7,652 bases of DNA. Origin: Phycisphaerales bacterium UBA966 (lineage in GTDB: Bacteria; Planctomycetota; Phycisphaerae; Phycisphaerales; SM1A02). A program made the position numbers and the translations under genes. The number at the start of each line of letters is the position of its first letter. Position 1 is the stretch's first letter. Location: assembly GCA_002292895.1 (NCBI GenBank), contig DBCE01000186.1, forward strand, positions 8,171 through 15,822, in the 5' to 3' direction. The notes under the pieces were generated by a model. It did not search any database, had not been told where the DNA came from, and saw only the letters and a program-made list of their open reading frames with translations. Of the stretch, positions 1 through 6,284 are shown piece after piece.

Positions 1-336
1 CGGGTGGCGCTCCATCTTGAACACCGTGGCCGCGGTCGCAGCAACTCTTACAGCAATGTCACTGATCATGCACAGCCATTCATCGCGACGTTGATTCCGA
101 TTGCCGCGATCGCCACCCTGCAATTCCCGAAGTGGTGGCTCGTGATGATCCCGATCGTCGCGCTCTTGCTATTGCAACTGCCAATGGCGGTAGCGATGAC
201 CAAGCGCGTGGGACCAGCCATGTTGGCGTTCATCGTGCTTGGAGCTATTCGTGCCGTCTATCGGGCGGTCGGCATGTGGCACGGAGTTATTGATCGCGTC
301 ACTTCGCTTGTGATGGCGTCGGGTCGGAAACCCTAA
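1..336 (+). CDS. C-terminal end of a membrane protein, probably a GT2 glycosyltransferase (partial)
   Basis: The reading frame is open at the left edge and ends at TAA 334-336, leaving 111 visible residues. A GTG at 4-6 could be read as a start, but nothing resembling a ribosome binding site can be seen before it, and the protein more likely continues upstream. The visible part opens with a basic, polar stretch (residues 5-20, His and Arg rich). Three hydrophobic segments follow, at about residues 32-49, 51-69 and 78-97, and the end is short and basic. This pattern fits the tail of membrane-anchored family 2 glycosyltransferases, where the catalytic domain is followed by two or three helices and a Gly-rich last helix (here around MWHG). 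No catalytic motif lies in the window, so the assignment rests on this tail and on the surrounding transferase genes. The last 38 bases overlap the end of the convergent sulfatase-like gene. It could instead be another polytopic glycan-cluster protein. Confidence 0.55.
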   Translation, partial: RVALHLEHRGRGRSNSYSNVTDHAQPFIATLIPIAAIATLQFPKWWLVMIPIVALLLLQLPMAVAMTKRVGPAMLAFIVLGAIRAVYRAVGMWHGVIDRVTSLVMASGRKP

Positions 337-1216
337 AAATCATTGGCACTTCCATGACTTTCGGGTGATGAAAGCCGTGCTCCCATACGCCTCCCTCGCC
401 CCACGCGTCCCCGTGGTCACCGCAAATCATGATGTTCGCCTTTGAGAACGCGGCCACCAGCGGCGCAATTGCCTGGTCCACCCAAGTCAAACACGCGGCC
501 TGGCGCCGCGCGCTTTCCACGGCATTGTTGGAACTTGCAAACGCGCGGCACGTCACATCAGCGTTGCTCCAGGGCGCACCTTCGTAGTAATACGGAACAT
601 GCGTCTCGCCAATATTGATGAATGCAAACACTGGCCGCCGAGCGCCACCAACAGTCTCCGATAGCCACTGTAACTGCTTGCGCAATGACCATGCATTCCC
701 CGCATACATATAGTGCTGGAAGTCCTGAACAAGCAATCGGCCGACATCGGAGCTGTCGTCAAACCACTTCACTGCTCCAGTGCCAGCGGTGATGTATCCA
801 GCGTTGTTAAAGCCCTCCATCATGCTCCGACCGCGCAACACAAATCGATCGTTTGCACGAGACGGCGACCCACCGCCGTGCAATCGCACCAACTTTCCAC
901 ACTTCGGATTCACGATCGCCTCTTGGCTCAGACCATCACCTGGGGTAAATCCAACAAACATCGCTGCGTGAGACGCATAGGTGAAGTAACTCGGGGCCAT
1001 GACCTTGTGAATTGGCCCGACCCCGCTGATGACCGGCACAGAACACGAAGACAATGTGTCAAACCGACACGAATCGAGCGTGATCAACAACAGTGAGTCC
1101 GGATGTTGGCTGCCCGGCACCCATGGGCCAGGAATACGCGGGCGCCCCCGGTTGCGCCACGCAGTGCGCGTAGCAAGATTGAGTGCCCGAAAGCGCCGCT
1201 TGAACGCGAAGTTCAT
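299..1216 (-). CDS. Sulfatase/alkaline-phosphatase-superfamily hydrolase, STM4013-like, without formylglycine Cys
   Basis: This 305-residue protein has the layout of the sulfatase (Pfam Sulfatase) branch of the alkaline phosphatase superfamily. Visible elements are the first metal-binding strand LLLITLDSCRFDTL (Asp48), the nucleophile loop SYFTYASHAAMF (residues 76-87), a mid-protein His in GETH (His206), and the last metal motif CGDHGD (Asp267, His268) followed by WEHGFHH (His280) and VPMIFRV. In formylglycine sulfatases the loop reads CxPSR. Here Thr79 lies at the Cys position and His83 at the Arg position, so a sulfatase reaction by formylglycine is unlikely. Phosphate-ester hydrolysis or group transfer is more plausible. 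There is no signal peptide or membrane segment, so it should be cytoplasmic. The loop FTYASH and the C-terminal DHG..GE motif recall the uncharacterised STM4013/SEN3800 hydrolase family (from memory). It is the last gene of the minus-strand operon: its ATG overlaps the GT4 stop by four bases (ATGA), with AGGA at 1224-1227, seven bases upstream. Substrate unknown. Confidence 0.85.
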   Translation of the reverse strand: MNFAFKRRFRALNLATRTAWRNRGRPRIPGPWVPGSQHPDSLLLITLDSCRFDTLSSCSVPVISGVGPIHKVMAPSYFTYASHAAMFVGFTPGDGLSQEAIVNPKCGKLVRLHGGGSPSRANDRFVLRGRSMMEGFNNAGYITAGTGAVKWFDDSSDVGRLLVQDFQHYMYAGNAWSLRKQLQWLSETVGGARRPVFAFINIGETHVPYYYEGAPWSNADVTCRAFASSNNAVESARRQAACLTWVDQAIAPLVAAFSKANIMICGDHGDAWGEGGVWEHGFHHPKVMEVPMIFRVSDPTPSQAK

Positions 1217-2460
1217 TCGTGAATCCTACCTTCAATTCCTAGTAACTCAATGAACCGGCGCATCAGCATCGCGTGGTCCAATTCGCGCACCGCAATCTCC
1301 CGCGATGCGATTCCAAGGCGCACCCGCAGATGGCTATCACTGAGGCGCACCATCGCCTGGGCCAATCCGGCGACATCGCGCTCCGGTGCTGTGAACCCAT
1401 TGACACCATCGCGAACAATCTCCGGAATGCCACTGTGGCGCGTTCCAATCACGGGCAAACCAGCAGCCATCGCCTCCATGACTACTACAGGCATCCCCTC
1501 AATATCACCGTCGTCGGCGGTCTCGCTCGGGGCGATCAACACGTCCGCTCGCGCAAGCTCCGCCGACACCTGCGCGCGATCGCACCACCCGGCAAATCGA
1601 ATACGAGTTTCGACGCCAAGTTCGCGGGCGAGACGGTGCAAGTCTGCGGCGAGCGGGCCATCTCCGATCAGTGTCAATGTTGGACCCCGTTCACCTGCGA
1701 GCGCCATGGCGCGAATCAGTGTCGCAAATCCCTTCTTGGCGACGAATCGACCAATTGCGACCGCGGACCATCCGCCGTCAACGCGATGTTCCTTCGGAAT
1801 TGGTGAGAATCGGTTTATATCGACGCCCAATCGATGGACAAGCAGTCGATCCTGAGGCGCTCCCGCATCCCGAAGCCTGCTTGCTAGAAACTCTGAATTG
1901 GGAAGAATGAGATCAGCGTCAACAAACATGTCCGTGTACAGACCAGCGCCAGAATTCCGAAGCGCGCGCGTGGTGTCGTAGCCGTAGAAGGCAACCGATA
2001 GTGGTCCATCGATCAACCCCGCGCGACGCATGACGGCCGCTACCACTCCACTCGGCCCAAACTCGGCATGAATTCTGTCGAAGCGATGGGGTACGCATGC
2101 CATTCCGAGCGCATCGGCCGCAGCAAGAATCTGACCCGAAGGAGCACGCCACCCAAGGCGTGGATCGATCGCTTGGAAAGCGAGCCGCGGCGAGGAACAA
2201 GCCAGACGCCCTGCTCGACAGACTCCCCGCACAAGGCGTTCTGCAATGGGACGGTTGATGTTCGCATAGCGCACACAGCGCGGCAATCCGATGGCAATTT
2301 CATTGGAGTCCCAAGGCGAACCATCGCCGCCATCGAGAGCGAGCACCGTGAGGTTGCATCCCGCCTCAATCAATCCCGAAGCATGATCACGAATAAATGT
2401 CTCAGACCGTAGCGGGAAGCCGCCACAGACCAGTAGAACTTTCGCTGGAACTTGAGGCAT
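1213..2460 (-). CDS. GT4 family glycosyltransferase, WcaL-like
   Basis: This 415-residue protein is a retaining GT-B glycosyltransferase of family 4, which moves a sugar from a nucleotide donor to a growing glycan in the cytoplasm. The N-terminal domain begins GGFPLRSETFIRDH (residues 13-26), the acceptor-side motif typical of the WcaL/AmsK colanic-acid and amylovoran type. It also carries IHAEFGPSG (130-138) and AFYGYD (157-162). The C-terminal donor domain shows GRFVAKKG (237-244) and the E-x7-E motif EGMPVVVME (Glu321, Glu329) followed by AAGLPVIGT. The frame is open for another 100 codons upstream, to 2760, but that stretch lies inside the preceding GT2 gene and has no glycosyltransferase features. 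I chose the ATG at 2460-2458: it overlaps the GT2 stop by one base (TAATG) and has GGAGAG at 2469-2474, eight bases upstream. The arrangement suggests translational coupling. Sugar specificity cannot be read from the sequence. Confidence 0.92.
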   Translation of the reverse strand: MPQVPAKVLLVCGGFPLRSETFIRDHASGLIEAGCNLTVLALDGGDGSPWDSNEIAIGLPRCVRYANINRPIAERLVRGVCRAGRLACSSPRLAFQAIDPRLGWRAPSGQILAAADALGMACVPHRFDRIHAEFGPSGVVAAVMRRAGLIDGPLSVAFYGYDTTRALRNSGAGLYTDMFVDADLILPNSEFLASRLRDAGAPQDRLLVHRLGVDINRFSPIPKEHRVDGGWSAVAIGRFVAKKGFATLIRAMALAGERGPTLTLIGDGPLAADLHRLARELGVETRIRFAGWCDRAQVSAELARADVLIAPSETADDGDIEGMPVVVMEAMAAGLPVIGTRHSGIPEIVRDGVNGFTAPERDVAGLAQAMVRLSDSHLRVRLGIASREIAVRELDHAMLMRRFIELLGIEGRIHE

Positions 2461-3575
2461 TACTGCCGCTCTCCAGGACGAGGCATGCCAGCCGCCAGCA
2501 TCGCCACACCAAGCCGCGTGACTGGTTTGATACCAATGAGTAACTCCACGCGACGCAGCGCGTATCCCGTACAGCGAAGCGCGTAATAGAGTGCCAGCGC
2601 TGGGCTCGCACGCAGGAGTCCGAACGGAGTCTTGCCCTTGCGGGTTATCTCGTTCCAGGAAACTGCGGCGATACCCGCAAAGAGCGGTAGCAGCGACAAG
2701 AGCGGTAGCCACTGCGCCCATGGTGCACGGACAACGAGAGCCACCGGCAACGCGATACAAACGGTCAGCAGCGCCAGCAGAAACGGCGCGACATCAAGCC
2801 GATCGGGCAGGGAAAATTTCCAGACCAATTCCGCTGCTGCACGTCCGCCGTGATAGGCCTGGCGCATGAAACTACGCGCCGAATATGGATGATGATGCCG
2901 AAGTACCGCAGAAGGCTCGGCCAGTACCTTCCACCCGGCAGCGCGGATTGCCAAGTACAAACCTTCTTCATCACAGCGACCAGAAAATGTTGTATCTGGC
3001 GGGGCTCCGTCCCGGCGCGTGGCATCGGAAAAATCCTCTTCCCACTGATGCGCAAGCAAGAGCTCACGGCGAACGCAGAGGTTGCAAGACGTGAAGCGTG
3101 AAACTGGACCGCGCCGCGGCAATCGGTGCGTTCCAGAGAATGCTCGCTCCCAGATGTTGCTCTGACAAGTGTCTTCGACAAGTCCAGAAACTGCACCCAC
3201 CGATTGATCGTGCAGCGGCGACACTAGGTTCTGAATCCACGTGTGGCCGGCGACGCAATCGGAATCCAAGAATGCAACAATATCGCCAGTCGCTGCAGCA
3301 ACCCCAACATTTCGGCTGGCATTGGCACCGAGGTTGCGCCGATTTCGAATGACCCGAAGCAGTGTGGAGCCTGCATGCGGCAGCAACGCGTGCAGCGCAT
3401 CGGCTGTTCCGTCCCGGGAGAAATCGTCGACCACCACAATTTCTACGGGTGGCAACGATTGCCGAAGCAGGCCCTCCACGCAACTAACAATCTGGACGCG
3501 TCGGTCGCTCGTGGGCACGACAACGGTCACTCGCGCCTGTACCGAAGACTTGGAATGTGACGGGTTGTCAGCCAT
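2460..3575 (-). CDS. GT2 family glycosyltransferase with C-terminal membrane segments
   Basis: This 371-residue protein is an inverting GT-A glycosyltransferase of family 2. It starts with the nucleotide-binding strand VTVVVPTSDR (residues 16-25) and VEIVVVDDFSRDGT (44-57). ASRNVG (86-91) and the metal-binding DxD motif FLDSD (Asp104, Asp106) follow. CDEEG (201-205), followed by AIRAAGWKV, holds the probable catalytic base region, and LRHHHP (225-230) ends the catalytic domain. Two hydrophobic helices at about 263-283 and 287-306 probably anchor it to the inner membrane with the catalytic domain in the cytoplasm. A basic tail follows. It is the first gene of the minus-strand operon and the next gene overlaps its stop. 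The ATG at 3575 has no clear ribosome binding site, and the best candidate promoter leaves a leader of only a few bases, so translation may be near-leaderless. An internal GTG at codon 16 is an unlikely alternative because it would remove only the polar N-terminus. Confidence 0.92.
   Translation of the reverse strand: MADNPSHSKSSVQARVTVVVPTSDRRVQIVSCVEGLLRQSLPPVEIVVVDDFSRDGTADALHALLPHAGSTLLRVIRNRRNLGANASRNVGVAAATGDIVAFLDSDCVAGHTWIQNLVSPLHDQSVGAVSGLVEDTCQSNIWERAFSGTHRLPRRGPVSRFTSCNLCVRRELLLAHQWEEDFSDATRRDGAPPDTTFSGRCDEEGLYLAIRAAGWKVLAEPSAVLRHHHPYSARSFMRQAYHGGRAAAELVWKFSLPDRLDVAPFLLALLTVCIALPVALVVRAPWAQWLPLLSLLPLFAGIAAVSWNEITRKGKTPFGLLRASPALALYYALRCTGYALRRVELLIGIKPVTRLGVAMLAAGMPRPGERQ
2469..2474 (-). 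promoter_or_regulatory. Ribosome binding site deciding the GT4 start
   Basis: GGAGAG lies eight bases before the ATG at 2460, within the last codons of the GT2 gene. It supports this start over the longer open frame that extends to 2760. Confidence 0.55.
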
Positions 3576-3589
3576 CGCAACCCGGGCGA

Positions 3590-3598
3590 TGCTACACT
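3590..3598 (+). promoter_or_regulatory. Candidate extended -10 promoter for the plus-strand GT2 pair
   Basis: TGCTACACT has the TGn extension followed by TACACT (four of six bases of TATAAT). A start near 3605 would give a leader of about 18 bases containing the ribosome binding site. The only -35-like hexamer, TTGTCA at 3565-3570, is 22 bases away, too far for normal use, so the extended -10 would have to carry the promoter. Confidence 0.35.
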
Positions 3599-3609
3599 TT
3601 TCTGGAAAT

Positions 3610-3614
3610 AAGGG
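3610..3614 (+). promoter_or_regulatory. Ribosome binding site deciding the start of the first ExoM-like GT2
   Basis: AAGGG lies eight bases before the ATG at 3623. It supports this start over the in-frame ATG at 3557, which lies inside the divergent gene and would add 22 residues unrelated to the family ahead of the first beta strand. Confidence 0.6.
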
Positions 3615-3622
3615 TCAATCGC

Positions 3623-4555
3623 ATGCATGTGGTAATCGGTGTCATCACCCGCAGGAGACCAACGGGAATTGCCCGACTCCTTGCATCGATCAATGCCCTG
3701 CCCGACTTGTCTGCTGCCACTGGAACAGCCGTTGTAACACAGGTGCTCATTGTTGAGAACGATGAGACAACATCTTTCAGTACTCCGCTGCACTGCAGCG
3801 TGCCCATTCATTACGCCATGGAGCCGCGGATAGGCATTCCCTGCGCCCGCAATCGTGTCATTGCGGAGGCGCTATTGCTGACGCCCCGCGCAGACTGGTT
3901 GGCATTTGTTGACGACGATGAAACCGTCGACGCCAACTGGCTAAAGGCCATGGCTGACCTGGCCGCTCGAACCACCGCCGACGTTGTTGCTGGACCTGCG
4001 ATACCCATGCTGCCCGAGCCACCGCCCGCATGGGCAGTACAGAGTGGCGCGTACGAGCAACCGCGCTACCCAACCGGAACGTCCCTGCCGCACGCATACA
4101 CCAACAATGTTTGGACGCGGCTTTCGTGCCTCGAAGACGGGGTAGTTCGATTCGATGAGCGTCTACTGCAGACTGGCGGTAGCGACACACATTTCTACCG
4201 CCGACTTGCCCGCAGGGGTCACAAAATTGTCTGGTGTGACGAAGCCATTTGCCATGAGTGGTATCCGCGCACTCGCATGACTCGCCGCTGGGCGCTCCAG
4301 CGTTCGTACCGAATTGGCGCAACAAATGCGTGGATCATGCGTGACCTTGGCGAACACGGACAGTTGCGGTGCATCTGGCAAGGGGTTCGATTCATCGCGC
4401 GTGGTTTGGCCGGCACGGCACGCGCGCTCTTGCAAGGTCGGTTCGCTGCTGCTTCAATGACACTACCACTCGATGTCGCGCGCGCCACCGGGCTGACGCT
4501 GGGAGCGCTTGGACTAGCGCGCCATCAGGAGTATCTGGTGCTCCATGGTGAGTGA
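3623..4555 (+). CDS. GT2 family glycosyltransferase, ExoM-like (first of a pair)
   Basis: This 310-residue protein is a GT-A family 2 transferase resembling the succinoglycan transferase ExoM. It begins directly with the first strand MHVVIGVITRRRPTGI (residues 1-16). CARNRVI (74-80) follows, then the metal-binding FVDDDE (95-100), AGPAIP (123-128), the conserved YTNNVW (159-164), GGSDTHFYRRL (185-195) and the WCDEAICHEWYP stretch (204-215). ExoM-type enzymes usually have GED at the catalytic-base motif. This protein has GSD, keeping Asp188 but with Ser187 in place of Glu. The C-terminal third (about 225-310) is mildly hydrophobic and basic without a clear membrane helix. It may associate with the membrane surface. 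The gene opens the plus-strand pair and overlaps the next gene by 11 bases. Donor and acceptor sugars are unknown. The fold assignment is firm, the ExoM label is by resemblance. Confidence 0.9.
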   Translation: MHVVIGVITRRRPTGIARLLASINALPDLSAATGTAVVTQVLIVENDETTSFSTPLHCSVPIHYAMEPRIGIPCARNRVIAEALLLTPRADWLAFVDDDETVDANWLKAMADLAARTTADVVAGPAIPMLPEPPPAWAVQSGAYEQPRYPTGTSLPHAYTNNVWTRLSCLEDGVVRFDERLLQTGGSDTHFYRRLARRGHKIVWCDEAICHEWYPRTRMTRRWALQRSYRIGATNAWIMRDLGEHGQLRCIWQGVRFIARGLAGTARALLQGRFAAASMTLPLDVARATGLTLGALGLARHQEYLVLHGE

Positions 4556-5498
4556 GATCCCCGCCATCACCATTGCTGTTTGCATTTCCACCTTGCATCG
4601 CCCTACTGGACTGGAACAGACACTGCGGAGCGTGGCGAAGCAACGGGATTCCCTTCCAATTGGCCACGCACTTATGGCGGTGGTGGTCAGTAATGACCCT
4701 TACGATCCTGAACCGAAACAGGTGGTCATGCGCGTAGCTAAAGAGTCCGGCCTACGCATTGAATTTGCCGTGGAGCCGCACAGAGGGGTCGCTCCTCCGC
4801 GCAACTGCGCCCTGGGAATTGCGCAGACCGCTGTCGGCGCCAAGGGATTGATCGCATTCATTGATGACGACGAAGTGGCCGATCATGGGTGGCTAGCAGA
4901 ATTGCTTTCTGTCAAGTTGCGATGGGGAGCAGCCATCGTGACCGGACCCGTTGTGCCAACATTTGACCACCAGCCAGCCGATTGGATTGTCCGCGGCGGA
5001 TTCTTTGCGCCCACGGTGCTACAAACCGGTGCATCACGGCGGTGGGCATTCACAAACAACGTCCTCTTTGACGCCGCGCTTCTGGCGAGTGTTGATCGCT
5101 GGTTTGATCCGCACTACCTGCGCGCAGGTGAAGATCGGCATTTCTTCCAACGTCTGGCCGCACGTGGCGCGCGGATCGTGTGGGCGGCCAACGCACGCGT
5201 GACAGAATCGATCCCACCAGCACGCGCGTGTGCGCCGTGGTTGGTGCGCCGGCAGAGATCGGTGGGCCGATGCGTTGCGCCAATCGAACGCGATCTGTAC
5301 GGCGCTCCTTATGCGGTGCTGAACTGCTCGGCACGGGGGATCGCCTGCATTGGGCTTGGTTCAGTGCTCACGCTCGTCGGCTGCTTGAGCAAGCGCCGAC
5401 GTGTGCGCGGATTGATGTGGACCGCGTGGGGAATGGGACTCATCGAAGGCGTATGGCGCCCTTCTGTTGCCGGTGCGCCAGTGTCAATCGCTGATTGA
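4545..5498 (+). CDS. GT2 family glycosyltransferase, ExoM-like (second of a pair)
   Basis: This 317-residue family 2 transferase is a diverged relative of the gene before it. Motifs in order are ITIAVCISTLHRPTGL (8-23), HRGVAPPRNCALG (79-91), the metal site FIDDDE (105-110), TGPVVP (133-138), DWIVRGGFF (146-154), FTNNV (169-173) and the catalytic-base motif AGEDRHFFQRL (194-204). Two hydrophobic stretches at about 264-281 and 289-303 suggest that the C-terminus sits in or on the inner membrane. The start is not certain. ATG at 4545 overlaps the previous gene by 11 bases, and the adjacent GTG at 4548 is equally possible. AGGAG at 4527-4531 is 13 bases from the ATG, which is long, so translation is probably coupled to the upstream gene. 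The stop lies 12 bases from the end of the convergent methyltransferase gene. Sugar specificity is unknown. Confidence 0.9.
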   Translation: MVSEIPAITIAVCISTLHRPTGLEQTLRSVAKQRDSLPIGHALMAVVVSNDPYDPEPKQVVMRVAKESGLRIEFAVEPHRGVAPPRNCALGIAQTAVGAKGLIAFIDDDEVADHGWLAELLSVKLRWGAAIVTGPVVPTFDHQPADWIVRGGFFAPTVLQTGASRRWAFTNNVLFDAALLASVDRWFDPHYLRAGEDRHFFQRLAARGARIVWAANARVTESIPPARACAPWLVRRQRSVGRCVAPIERDLYGAPYAVLNCSARGIACIGLGSVLTLVGCLSKRRRVRGLMWTAWGMGLIEGVWRPSVAGAPVSIAD

Positions 5499-5510
5499 CG
5501 CGTTTGGCTG

Positions 5511-6284
5511 CTAGCAATTTTTACGCAGAAATACTGCGCGAATATGTGACGGATCCCACGGTATCCCCGCGGGGCTGACCGACACCCGCTCAATCAATGC
5601 TGGTTCAACCAAGTCTGCGAGCGCCATCGCAACGTCAATTGCTTGGGAGTTTCGCGCCGCGACCGCAAAGCGCCCTTCGTCCATTGAACAGTCCCATTGA
5701 TGCAGGCCGGTGTACGAGGCTCGCCTTCCTTCTCGGTCAGCCACTTGCACAATGATCGCCCCGCCAGGACGAGTAACCAGCGCCATCTCACGCAACACCA
5801 GCAACGGATCCTGAGCGTGATCGATCGCATTGTTTGAGAATGAAACATCGAAGTGTCCTCGTGGAAAGTATGAGGAAAGCGCTTCGCCCGCAACAGCTAG
5901 GACGGTGTGTGGTGGCGCGATGTGATGACGCTCGAGGAGCAACTGGTACTCCCGCGCTAATGGGTCGCAACATGAGATCTCTATTGTTCCGATCGCACTC
6001 CTTCGACCGAGGACGGATAGTGGCCCTGATCCAACGTCAATGATTCTTTGCACCGAACGACTTGGATCCATCCATGACTCGATCCACGGCTGAAGTGGCG
6101 ACGTGGGATCCACCCGGAAACGAAATCCCGGAGAATCTGCGGCTCCCAACCATCGATCCCAGAAGGCCTGTTCATCGGCAAGCCCGCTATTCCATGCAGA
6201 GGACGCACTCGACGGGCCAGCGAACAGTCTCCGCACTGCTCGCGCAGGACGCATGAACCATGACTCACTGGCAACCCATTTCAT
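5511..6284 (-). CDS. Class I SAM-dependent methyltransferase
   Basis: This 257-residue protein has the Rossmann-fold methyltransferase core (Methyltransf_11 type). Motif I, RIIDVGSGPLSVLG (80-93), binds S-adenosylmethionine. CCDPL (105-109) marks the end of the second strand. HFDVSFSNNAIDHAQDP (144-160) is the motif near the active site, and VTRPGGAIIVQV (170-181) is the post-motif loop and strand. The first 60 or so residues are a non-core extension, basic at the start (RPARAVRRLF), without a signal peptide or membrane helix, so the enzyme is cytoplasmic. Its ATG overlaps the stop of the GT8-like gene by four bases (ATGA), which implies coupled translation. As the last gene of a unit holding a flippase and a glycosyltransferase, it probably methylates a sugar hydroxyl or carboxyl of the glycan, perhaps a terminal residue. 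That role is inferred from context only. Codon use looks like that of its neighbours. Confidence 0.88.
   Translation of the reverse strand: MKWVASESWFMRPARAVRRLFAGPSSASSAWNSGLADEQAFWDRWLGAADSPGFRFRVDPTSPLQPWIESWMDPSRSVQRIIDVGSGPLSVLGRRSAIGTIEISCCDPLAREYQLLLERHHIAPPHTVLAVAGEALSSYFPRGHFDVSFSNNAIDHAQDPLLVLREMALVTRPGGAIIVQVADREGRRASYTGLHQWDCSMDEGRFAVAARNSQAIDVAMALADLVEPALIERVSVSPAGIPWDPSHIRAVFLRKNC

Larger units (their letters stand above)
3589..3618 (-). promoter_or_regulatory. Candidate sigma70-like promoter for the minus-strand GT2-GT4-hydrolase operon
   Basis: On the minus strand TTGACC (3618-3613, five of six bases of TTGACA) is followed after 18 bases by TAGCAT (3594-3589, four of six bases of TATAAT). 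Transcription would start near 3582, about seven bases before the ATG at 3575. That fits the lack of a ribosome binding site. Assigned by eye only. Confidence 0.4.
3576..3622. promoter_or_regulatory. Divergent intergenic region between two glycosyltransferase units
   Basis: These 47 bases are the only space between the divergent gene blocks, so promoters for both directions must lie here or within the adjoining coding ends. Candidate -10 elements for the two strands overlap at about 3589-3598, so polymerase binding in one direction could exclude the other. There is no obvious inverted repeat that would mark an operator. Confidence 0.6.

Noticed and set aside
321..333. A small hairpin (GGGT, five-base loop, ACCC) near the convergent gene ends
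   Set aside because: The stem is only four base pairs and neither strand has a T-run on the correct side, so it does not look like an intrinsic terminator.
1250..1855. A 201-codon open frame on the plus strand, opposite the GT4 gene
   Set aside because: The translation is rich in Ser, Arg and Pro with no recognisable domain, as expected for the antisense of a GC-rich gene. The opposite strand encodes clear GT4 motifs.
2461..2760. A 100-codon in-frame extension at the front of the GT4 gene
   Set aside because: It lies wholly within the GT2 gene, shows no glycosyltransferase motif, and the internal ATG at 2460 has a ribosome binding site and a TAATG junction.
3858..4325. A 155-codon open frame on the minus strand, opposite the first ExoM-like gene
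   Set aside because: It is a low-complexity Arg/Ala-rich shadow frame, and the plus strand carries the catalytic motifs.
5499..5522. Possible terminator between the convergent second GT2 and methyltransferase genes
   Set aside because: There is a short palindrome TGCTAGCA and a run of five T, but the palindrome leaves no room for a loop and no stable stem can be drawn.
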